Source: Endomychus coccineus
Taxonomy: Eukaryota > Arthropoda > Insecta > Coleoptera > Endomychidae
Assembly: GCA_958510875.1 (NCBI GenBank)
Contig: OY294067.1
Span: forward strand, 145,870,675-145,934,674
Direction: 5' to 3'
DNA length: 64,000 bases
The notes under the pieces were generated by a model, which had not been told where the DNA came from, ran no database searches, and saw only the letters and a program-made list of their open reading frames with translations. Of the stretch, positions 55,019 to 64,000 are shown in pieces. Numbering within the stretch: the first letter of the stretch is position 1; every line of letters starts with the position of its first letter. A program made the position numbers and the translations under genes.

Positions 55019-56900
55019 ATGTGTTCCATAGTCACAAGAGATAAATGTTCATTCAAAATAAAAAGATAAGTAACAAATAACAAAACCCAAATTTTCGATG
55101 TAAATTGATGTAATTGCATATTTGAACGTAGCTTTTAGTTCTGATCAACTTTTGTTCATAAGAATTTCCGATATTGTCAAATATTTACTCTTGAGTAAAA
55201 TTCATATTTTTTGACGACTGAAAAAATGTAATATCTGATGACATTATTTTAGATTTCAGAACATGCAGAACTCTTTACGAAGAATAACTATTTTCCTTAA
55301 ATTAATAATATGAAAGTTTTCGAATATGGTTCCAACTTAGTGAGATAAATTGTATAATTCATACCTGGTTCAAGAATCATTATTAGTTCCTACAATCATA
55401 TACCTACATGATTTGTTTAATAAACTATGGAAAAATTTGGATAAACTTCAATGTAACAAAGAGTATAATGAAACGTCTTTCATCATGGGTTTCTGAATCA
55501 TTTCCAATATATTTTCTTTTCCTACAATCATAATACCAACATACCTCCATTAGCGCAGTCTGAGAAGGTAGCTGAATGAAAGTTATATGCTTTAATATTC
55601 TGATATACCATTTCGTGTGCTTTATCAAATGAGTACGACAAATTAGTGTTCTGTAGAAATGGACAATAATAGATTCAGAAATATTGTTTGTTGAGAAATT
55701 TCATTCAATTGCTGATGAACTAATACGTTTGCCTAACATTCCGAGTCTCTATTGTGGGTCTACCGGCCCGCGGCATCGGCGGATACTCAAGTCAAAGAGA
55801 AACAACGAGTACTCCGGCGTAGCTATGATACAGCACGCGTGCGTATTAACCAGGCGCGCAAAATGCAAAGTTAGGGAACAGTTGAAAACGTATTTATTCA
55901 GTACTTATTTGTTGGTGGAGACGTGAATCACGCGCATTCGCAAACGTTTGCTAGCGTTCTGTCCGATTTGTACATCAAAGGAATGTATATCAAACAATGT
56001 TTCTGCTCGTTCGATGTTCTATGCATTTTCTGTGGAGACTGGAGATATACAAGCGATTGTGCATACGAGAATCGTTCGAATAAATCTTTGAAAATCATAG
56101 AATAATAATTCGGAGTGGGTGAAGCTATTGCCAATCTAACTTCCCTAGGACTACAGTTTCGGTAATTTGCATCTCGTGCAGGTATCCCTGAACTTGATAT
56201 CAGATATCATGTGTTCCATAGTCACAATAGATAAATGTACCTTACTCTTGAGTAAAATTCATATTTTTTGACGACTGAAAAAATGTAATATCTGATGACA
56301 TTATTTAAGAATTTAGAACATGCAGAACTTTTTACGAAGAATAACCATTTTCCTAAAATTAATGATATGGAAGTTTTCGAATATGGTTCCAACTTAGTGA
56401 AATAAATTGTATAATTCATACCTGGTTCAAGAATCATTATTAGTTCCTACAATCATATACCTACATGATTTATTTAATAAACTATGGAACAATTTGGATA
56501 AACTTCAATGTAACAAAGAGTATAATAAAACGTCTTCCATTATGGGTTTCTGAATCATTTCCAATATATTTTCTTTTCCTACAATCATAATACCTACATA
56601 CCTCCATAGGCGCAGTCTGAGAAGGTAGCTGGATGAAAGTTATATGCTTTAATATTCTGATATACGATTTCGTGTGCTTTATCAAATGAGTACGACAAAT
56701 TAGTGTTCTGTAGAAATGGACAATAATAGATTCAGAAATACTGTTTGTTGAGAAATTTCATTCAATTGCTGATGAACCAATACGTTTGCCTAACATTCCG
56801 AGTCGCTATTGTGGGTCTACCGGCCGGCGGCATCGGCGGATACTCACTCAAGTCAAAGAGAAACAACGAGTACGCCGGCGTAGCTATGATACAGCAATTT
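55019..56900. repeat. Tandem X-Y repeat, copy 1 and first part of copy 2
   Basis: Block X (about 55019-55855) is repeated at 56211-56895. Block Y (about 55941-56195) is repeated at 60103-60355. So the order is X-Y-X-[PLE]-Y: the PLE lies inside the second copy. X contains the fragment GGTTCCAACTTAGTGA and a GC-rich CGGCATCGGCGGATACTC. No coding frame is recognised in either block. Confidence 0.75.
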
Positions 56901-57199
56901 ATCATTTTGATTATATGAAAGAATAACTACTTTGTTTTTATACCACATTTATCAATAATAACGTGAAAACGTAACTATAGTTTCAACACCGAAGTTCCAT
57001 TATCAAACAATTAGAAAATTATGAAGAAATCAATGAAACAGTTCAAGAATAAATAGAGTAGAGTAAAGTAGGGTTGAGATTAAGGGGTCAATGGAAATTC
57101 CACAAGCAGGTAGATCCTAGGAAAGTACAGTATTACATAGTAAACATAGCAACAATTTGTGAATTAGTGAGATTATAATTTAATATTCTAAGAATTATT

Positions 57200-57590
57200 T
57201 TAAGAGCGGTTTGAAAGACACATGAAAAGATCACTTTGATATAGGTCTAACTGATCATTGAGGATACTTTTATTAGAGTTTTTGACACCTTTATAAATCT
57301 CTATTGATTCTAATACATTCAATTTAAAACCTCTGGTTTGGTTATGTAGAATGCTTAGTCTATCTAAATTAGGGAAATTATGACCAGTTTGTAAAAAATG
57401 ATTAGCAAAGGTTGAATCAGTTTTGTTGAGTCTAAACGAACGAAAATGTTCTTCGTATCTTAATTTGAAATTACGACAAGTTCTACCTATATAAAAGTCA
57501 TCACAGTCTGGGCAAATCATCTTATAAACTCCAGGTTTTCTATATTTATTGATTTTGTCTTTGGCGTTCTATATAAGATGGCAAAGTTTA
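57200..57590 (-). pseudogene. PLE GIY-YIG endonuclease, inverted arm
   Basis: Minus strand: CPDCDDFYIGRTCRNFKLRYEEHFRSF.LNKTDSTFANHFLQTGHNFPNLDRL, then RGFKLNVLESIEIYKGVKN to SNRS. It keeps the YIG, R and EH motifs. The GIY strand lies upstream (PGVYKM) near 57540. It is the part missing from the plus-strand copy. Confidence 0.8.
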
Positions 57591-58053
57591 TTTTGAGGTT
57601 TGAAACTGATTTTAAAATTATGGCGTGATAAAATGTTCGCTTACTGTACCAAAATATGTCAAAGAGATGAATATAGTGGATACATCTATGTGTTTTATAC
57701 GCGGATAAATTTTATAGAAAGTTAATTGTTGTTGTTGTTGGTTTAAAAACCAAGACGAAATCCACAGCAGCAGAGAACGTGTTGAAAAAAAACGAGGATC
57801 ATCTGGCTTAAAGAAGAAAACAAAAATCTCTATAGAAAACGTTCAGTGACTTCACATTACTTAAAGGTATTACACTCTGGATTATCTTATAAACTCCATC
57901 CTGTTGAATTCGATTTATTTTTTGATTATGTTAAAGATTGCGTTAGTAAATTCATTCACACTAAATATCTCGCATAGTCAAAAAAGTTGAATGATCATCT
58001 AAAATGTTAACCGATCAATAATCACCCCCAAGAAATAACAAATTTCAAATTTA
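57591..58053 (+). other. PLE N-terminal region with stops
   Basis: The first half is the end of the inverted arm. From ~57850 the plus strand has coding traces of the PLE N-terminus (LHPVEFDLFFDYVKDC) with stops and the conserved FSERVINYS region just before 58054. Confidence 0.5.
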
Positions 58054-59778
58054 GTGAGAGAGTTATCAATTACTCCAAAATCATATTCTCAAAAAAAAGA
58101 ACTTTGGTTACTCAATAAGGGAACAAAGTATTCTCCACATATTCAAAGTAACACTTTTCTAGAAACTAGTATTGCTGAGGTAGAATTAGCCTTAAAAAAT
58201 ACTAACGCGAATAATTCTAAATTAACAAAATTGGAAATAGGAAAATCACTTTCATCAACTAAAAAACAATACGATCATGCAGATACATCTAAAATCAAAT
58301 CAATTAATCAAAAACTGAAAGAAAACAATTTAATCCTTACAAAGGCAGATGAATCGAATGCAATAATAATCATCCCTAAACAAGATTATGAGGATAAAAT
58401 GTCAGTATTCATCCAAGCGGAATTAAACGAAATACGTAAAGACCCAACTAATCTTTTTCAATTAAAAACAAAACAATTCCTACAAAATAGTGAAATTATA
58501 TTTGACAGTGGTTTCGAAAAATATAAACTCATTAATAGCAATCCCTGCTCACCTAAACTATACGGACTTTTTAAAAATCATAAAGAAAATGCCCTCATAC
58601 GACCTGTAGTGTCTTACATCAATAGTTCAATAAGGGACCTTGCAATCAAATTAAATCAGAAATTCAAGAAATTCACTAATTTTAAACCTAAATTTACTGT
58701 TAAAAACTCTCTCGAATTGTCCGAATTAGTCAAAACACACCATATACCAACCAATCGTTTTTTAGTTTCCTTTGAAGTTTCAAACATGTTTTCAAATATT
58801 CCAACTTCAGGATGTAAGTCTCTAATTAGAAGCATTTTAGATAGATCACATATTAACCCCTTAATTCAGAATGAAATAGAACTCGCTTTTGACCTATGCT
58901 TGAGTCAAAACTATTGTCAATTTAATAATAAATTTTATGTACAGAATTCAGGTCTCGCTATGAGTAACTCATTGAGTCCACTATTGGCAGACATTTTTAT
59001 GTCTGATCTGGAGGACAAAATTATGAACTGCACATTAGCAAAAAACCATATTCAATTTTGGTATAGATACGTAGATGATGTACTTGCCTTCTTCAAAGGC
59101 ACATCGAGACAATTAAATTCCTTTCTTTCATTTATTAACCAACTTCACCCAAAAATTGAATTAACGTTAGGAACAGAAAAAGATAGAACAATAAACTTTT
59201 TGGATTTAACACTAATACGTGACCATAATAGAATAAAATTCAATATCTACAGGAAACCCACTTGTACAGACATCACTATTCCGAACTCATCGTTTAGCCC
59301 TCGTAGCCATAAATTAGCAGCATATCACTCAATGATCCATAGAGCATTTTCGATACCATTGTCAATAGAACACCTCACTATTGAGTTGAACATGATCAAA
59401 CGAATAGCCATCAATAATGGTTTTCCGGTAGATCAAATAATTAAACTAATAAATCGCAAACAACAACAATTAACTTTCTATAAAATTTATCCGCGTATAA
59501 AACACATAGATGTATCCACTGAATTCATCTCTTTGACATATTTTGGTACAGTAATCGAACATGTTGCTAAAATTTTATCACGCCATAATTTTAAAATCAG
59601 TTTCAAACCTCAAAATAAACTTTGCCATCTTATATACAACGCCAGAGGTTTTAAATTGAATACATTAGAATCAATAGAGATTTATAAAGGTGTCAAAAAC
59701 TCTAATAAAAATATCCTCAATGATCAGTTAGACCTATATCAAAGTGATCTTTTCATGTGTCTTTCAAACCGCTCTTAA
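58054..59778 (+). CDS. Penelope-like reverse transcriptase, GIY-YIG core deleted
   Basis: 574 open codons. RT motifs in order: ILTKADESNAIIII (~108), SPKLYGLFKNHK (~168), RPVVSYINS, FLVSFEVSNMFSNIPT (palm A; the usual D is E here), YVQNSGLAMSNSLSPLLAD (~300), RYVDDVLAFF (palm C, ~337), NFLDLTL, IYRKPTCTD. At ~545 LCHLIYNA joins RGFKLNTLESIEIYKG directly, so the GIY-YIG core is lost; the inverted arm at 57.2-57.6 kb still has it. The start codon is provisional because conserved coding lies just upstream. Long intact frame: a young copy. Confidence 0.88.
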   Translation: MRELSITPKSYSQKKELWLLNKGTKYSPHIQSNTFLETSIAEVELALKNTNANNSKLTKLEIGKSLSSTKKQYDHADTSKIKSINQKLKENNLILTKADESNAIIIIPKQDYEDKMSVFIQAELNEIRKDPTNLFQLKTKQFLQNSEIIFDSGFEKYKLINSNPCSPKLYGLFKNHKENALIRPVVSYINSSIRDLAIKLNQKFKKFTNFKPKFTVKNSLELSELVKTHHIPTNRFLVSFEVSNMFSNIPTSGCKSLIRSILDRSHINPLIQNEIELAFDLCLSQNYCQFNNKFYVQNSGLAMSNSLSPLLADIFMSDLEDKIMNCTLAKNHIQFWYRYVDDVLAFFKGTSRQLNSFLSFINQLHPKIELTLGTEKDRTINFLDLTLIRDHNRIKFNIYRKPTCTDITIPNSSFSPRSHKLAAYHSMIHRAFSIPLSIEHLTIELNMIKRIAINNGFPVDQIIKLINRKQQQLTFYKIYPRIKHIDVSTEFISLTYFGTVIEHVAKILSRHNFKISFKPQNKLCHLIYNARGFKLNTLESIEIYKGVKNSNKNILNDQLDLYQSDLFMCLSNRS

Positions 59779-60055
59779 AATAATTTTCAGAATATTAAAT
59801 TATAATCTCACTAATTCACAAATTGTTGCTATGTTTACTATGTAATACTGTACTTTCCTAGGATCTACCTGCTTAACCCCTCAATCTCAACCCTACTTTA
59901 CTCTACTCTATTTATACTTGAACTGTTTCATTGATTTCTTCATAATTTCTAATTGTTTGATAATGGCACTTCGGTGTTGAAACTATAGTTACGTTTTCAC
60001 GTTATTATCAATAAAAGTGGTATAAAAACAAAGTAGTTATTCTTTCATATAATCG

Positions 60056-62460
60056 AAATATTTACTTACTTCTTATTATCTTATTAGTATCTTAAGGTAC
60101 GCTAGCGTTCTGACCGATGTCGGTACATTTGTACATCAAAGGAATGTATATCAAACAATGTTTGTGCTCGTTCGATGTTCTATGCATTTCCTGTGGAGAC
60201 TGGAGATATACAAGAGATTGTGCATACGAGAATCGTTCGAATACATCTTTGAAAATCATAGAATAATATTTCGGAGTGGGTGAAGCTATTGTCAATCTAA
60301 CTTCCCTAGGACTACAGTTTCGGTAATTTGCATCTCGTGCAGGTATCCCTGAACTGATCAGCGATCTTAGAATTTCAAATTCTTAAGGTGACATACGACA
60401 AGTTTTCTAACAAACCTATTCTTTCTGAAGCCAGTGGCTTTGGATCTCTAGTTGTTATAATGCGTGACATCCAAAATCTATGTTTTCTCTCCCTTTTTTT
60501 CGATATTCTCATATACAGTCAAAACAGGCCATATAAGATACAAACATTGAGTTTTTTCTCGAGTTCTCGAATCCATTTCGAATATAAAACTATTTTCAAC
60601 TCAGATCAATGACAATTATGTTTGCAAACATACTCTTCGTTCGAAATATACATCTGCAATCAAACGTTTGTTGATACTAATTTTTGGTGGATATGTATCT
60701 AAGGTGAAGTCTCCGAATGCTCTCAACCGGCGGTAGCCGTTTAAAACGATATAAGGTACTCAAAGACCGAATGCCGGCAGGCATTATATTTTGAATTTTG
60801 ATGCTTAATGACCTAAGCAAATTCTGTTCCCCATTCGACACCTACAAAAAAGATTTACATCCCATCTATTTGATCAGAAAAAGTCTGGAATGAAAACATT
60901 ATTTGAGTTTGTTCAAAATGTAAATGTGTGAATGGGGTTTCTGGTCTGAACTTATGTAGCTATTTAGGTAAACTGGTGTCTTTGTTTGTTGATGATCTAT
61001 TATATCACAAATGAATACTACATGGATACTACTGAAGGAAAATTCCAAAATAAGAGATAATACATGTTTCTCCACACAGTGGCTTCTTCAGGTAAACAAT
61101 GGTAAGTACATGTCGTTTTTTCTTTAATTTTTTCAACAAAAGTTCATTCTGGATTTTTTCTTCAGTATAGAATTCTTCTTTGATACTTTCTAGCGACGTC
61201 TTTTTCTTAGCAACGAAATGTGTTTAGATCGTCAATAACAGAACACAAAAATGTTCAATACGAATATTTTCAATGAATTGTCTTTTAGAGATAAAAAATC
61301 GGGAACAGCTTCTTGGTTAAGAAATATAATCATTTTAATAATAGTTATATTTAAAACTATACATCAATACAGAATATTATCTATTATACAGACTGAATTC
61401 TCATCAAACAGAAACACATCCGTCACGCTAGACGCTATTGAATACAAATGAAATCTCCTCAAGACGACAGGCAAATCCCAAGCCTCTAGCGCCTACTATA
61501 CAGAATGTTCAATTTTTAAAATTGTTATTATGTTCGAGAACACAAAATGCGATGTTCAAAATGGTGGTGTACATTTAATCTGGATCATCCCGTATATTCC
61601 AAGAACTGTGGAGGGAAGAATAAGTTTGGCTGAATACATAACACAAAACATTTATCATCACTAAGCGCCAATCTTTGGTTAGTAGATAATGTGAAGTTTA
61701 TTTTTATATAGAATGTAATAACAGAAATGTCAAACAACCTTATGTTAATGAAGATTTGATTATCATGAACAGATCAGATCAGATTAAAAAATACAATATT
61801 TGATGTTAACGTCACTTTGCATACTACAAAAGGTATGTGTCTTCAATAATAATAACATGCAAACGAACATACAAAACCAACATGGGAAACCGTTTTTAGC
61901 AAAACTTTTACTTAGTAAATTTAATGCCAGAGAATAACAGAAAATTGTTCATTCTTAATAAAGCCAAAATTGACCAACAATCCCAACCCCGTGCGTGACG
62001 CGGCTGCCTATTTCAAAACCTTAAATAGGACTTTGCTGATTCGCATTCTTCGTTGGAAACAATGAAAGGTTTGTTTGAATTTTTTTGCAATTCTTGATAA
62101 GTGGCGCTGAAATTGCGAAGACTTGAATTTTTCGCTATTTCCGAGAAACATGCATCGAATTGATAACTGAATCGACTCGTTAGGTACGCGATCGTATCCG
62201 AAGTGGTTACGAAGATACCCGAAGTAGATGTTTTCTAAGAGATAGGTATCGTTTGCACCACGGGTGATAAAGGAAAATCTGCTCCTATGGCGATTACAAA
62301 CCTCGCTGTATACTGAAACTGTCTCGTTTCATCGTCCTTAGTACAACTTGATAACTTTCCAGATTTCATCAAAGAAACATACACAGAACTTCATTTACAT
62401 TTTTCAAGCCCATTAGATATTTTTGTTAGCCTCTCCGTGTAATAAATGTGTTAGTTGACA
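60056..62460. other. No gene; block Y copy 2 and unknown sequence
   Basis: 60103-60355 is the second copy of block Y (see 55941). The rest is AT-rich. 61065-61092 on the minus strand reads CCTGAAGAAGCCAC...GGAGAAAC, a motif frequent in retroelement ends, but no element can be delimited. Confidence 0.35.
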
Positions 62461-62467
62461 TAAGTCT

Positions 62468-62701
62468 TTGTTGGAAAAACAAAGAAAAAGTATCTTCATA
62501 CTGCGAGAGTATGACGTTAAAACAAGGTCATACGAAGAAGTTGACCACTTATTCAATGATACTCATCCAGATAGTCAACTGATCGCCAAATCAACTATTT
62601 CTAAAACTCCGATGGTGAGAGGCGGAACTAAACCTAGTCCCTCGAAGGGAACAGAAAATCTCTACGTCCAAGTCGTTGTTCCTGGGCTACGCCAAATGTA
62701 G
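62468..62701 (+). pseudogene. Transposase-type helix-turn-helix fragment
   Basis: Encodes KSIFILREYDVKTRSYEEVDHLFNDTHPDSQLIAKSTISKT, like the first DNA-binding helix set in some insect transposon proteins, and then leaves the pattern. No catalytic domain follows. Confidence 0.4.
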
Positions 62702-64000
62702 TTTTATCAGAATGTTATTTAATCACAAGAATCCACTTCCGGTTTACCCGGATTTCATCGGATTTCACGAAACCCATCTTGAGTGTACATCCGGAATCAC
62801 TAAAGGAATCGTCGGATATATTCATTACCCCTCGCAAAATTGTCTCGCAAGTTCGAAACAACTCGGGGAATCATTGTCCACGTCCGAAATCACTCAAGCT
62901 GTTATAAGATACCTTCGTTAATGTTTTGATTCGATGCACGATTCTTGGAAATATAGAAGAATGTAATTTTTTGGTATTACAGCGCCATCTATGGAAAGTT
63001 AAACAAAAATTCAGGCAAAATTGTCTAGTTTATTGGGAAAATTGCTAATCTGCAAATCAAAAGTGGGGTCAGGGGTGAGATCAGTTTTGGTTCGAATTGA
63101 TAGCTTTCCAAAAATATCAAAATGTGTATTTTTTTTCGGTCCAAAGCGTATTTTACAAGATATTCAGCCAATTCCAGACTTTTGGACATTCTCATTTCTC
63201 TGATGAGGGTAGCCTAGCTGGTGAAACGCGTATGAAGTTCCAGAAATCCGTAGTGGACAAGGATGTTTATGATTTCACTACTATATTCACAAAATAATTG
63301 ATTTATGGATTCATCTTGAACGTCATATTCGCCATAATCTGAATCTGAATTATTGGAAAATACATATGGTTGATAGACATACAAGAATCTTCATCATTCA
63401 ACCCATCCTTCAACATTATACATTTTCCTCTTGTGTAACCAAATATCGAAAAAAATAATTCAAAAGTCACCATCCTGACTATTCCACTAAGTACGGCTCG
63501 GTTATTTCAATTTTCTATTTTTATACTCGTTCCTAACGCATAAGATAGCAGATAAAATTTAATCCATTTTGTGCTGAAGCAAATATGAATCACTGACATT
63601 CAGTAATCGTAAATGACAAATTTCCGACTTCCATGTTTTGGACTGAACGTTCAAATTTTCAAATTTTATGTTTGCTTAGTTGAATTCATCTACTCAATAT
63701 ACAAAGCTATGTATACCTCTTATTTTTGGTTATAGATGGCTGCAAAATCGTTAAAAACCGGTTTGTATGCATCTATGAGATATTATTCCTTCTATAACCA
63801 TAATTAAACACGTGAAAATCAAGTTTACCTGAATCTGTTTCATTTGGATGGTATCTACATTTGAGATCCGGATATTCATTAGAATCGGTGAATTACGAAT
63901 GAAATGATATACATACTGTAACTACCATCGAAACAAATGCCGACCAACATTTTATTTGATCACTGAGAATGTATTTTACTATATCTACTTTGAATATAGA
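62702..64000. other. No recognisable gene
   Basis: AT-rich. 63200-63226 reads CTGATGA...GGTGAAACGCG, again a hammerhead-like core spacing. Other frames have no signature. Confidence 0.3.

Larger units (their letters stand above)
56914..60055 (+). mobile_element. Penelope-like element with inverted 3' arm
   Basis: The main body is on the plus strand (RT 58.05-59.78 kb, 3' tail to ~60055). Its left part (56914-57720) is the reverse complement of the 3' end (about 59490-60055 with the domain between), a head-to-head arrangement known for PLEs. Confidence 0.82.

Noticed and set aside
55684..56105. GC-richer block CGGCATCGGCGGATACTC as an RNA gene (5S or snRNA)
   Set aside because: I could not fit it to 5S rRNA, U1 or U6 internal sequences or draw a matching fold.

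Overview
The window reads as an AT-rich animal nuclear genome, most likely an insect. It holds no host gene I can recognise. It is almost entirely transposable elements and integrated virus-like DNA: two nested Polinton/Maverick (adintovirus-like) elements, an RLE-type LINE 3' end, a decayed Ty3/gypsy element with an env gene, Penelope-like elements (PLEs) with GIY-YIG domains, a decayed mariner-like transposase, microsatellites and a palindrome carrying tRNA-like genes.

Layout. 0.4-3.1 kb: five tRNA-like genes (anticodon AGA) in ~474-bp units, four of them in a ~2-kb palindrome centred near 1565. 3.44-39.22 kb: an older outer Polinton. Its left part (4.7-9.1 kb) is scrambled, and its core genes (9.1-14.26 kb) are decayed. 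Inside its major capsid gene sits a complete-length inner Polinton at 14262-31021 (16,760 bp), flanked by the 6-bp target duplication TTGGTA and bounded by AGTAGATA...TATCTACT termini. The interrupted capsid gene resumes at 31028. The right arm of the outer element is present twice as a 4,084-bp tandem (30381-34464 and 34465-38548), explained by one unequal crossover between the inner and outer right terminal repeats. 39.2-40.7 kb: LINE remnant. 42.2-47.5 kb: gypsy/errantivirus-like element on the minus strand. 47.5-64 kb: mostly non-coding, with PLE fragments, mariner, and a full-length PLE reverse transcriptase at 58.05-59.78 kb.

Inner Polinton gene set, left to right: PolB (+); then a minus-strand block of an unknown 223-aa protein, retrovirus-like integrase, fibre-like coiled-coil protein, acidic protein and packaging ATPase; then a plus-strand late block of PLA2/minor virion protein, adenain-like protease, unknown protein, penton and major capsid; then a right arm with a small nuclease-fold-like protein P1 (+), and on the minus strand a membrane protein, a small helical ORF, a P1 paralogue (P2) and a terminal orphan. 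Most core genes in both elements carry one or a few stops or frameshifts, so both look like recently dead endogenous copies. The least explained part is the right arm: P1 and P2 are paralogues whose motif layout resembles the Maelstrom/DnaQ-H fold, and P2 is intact in all three copies.
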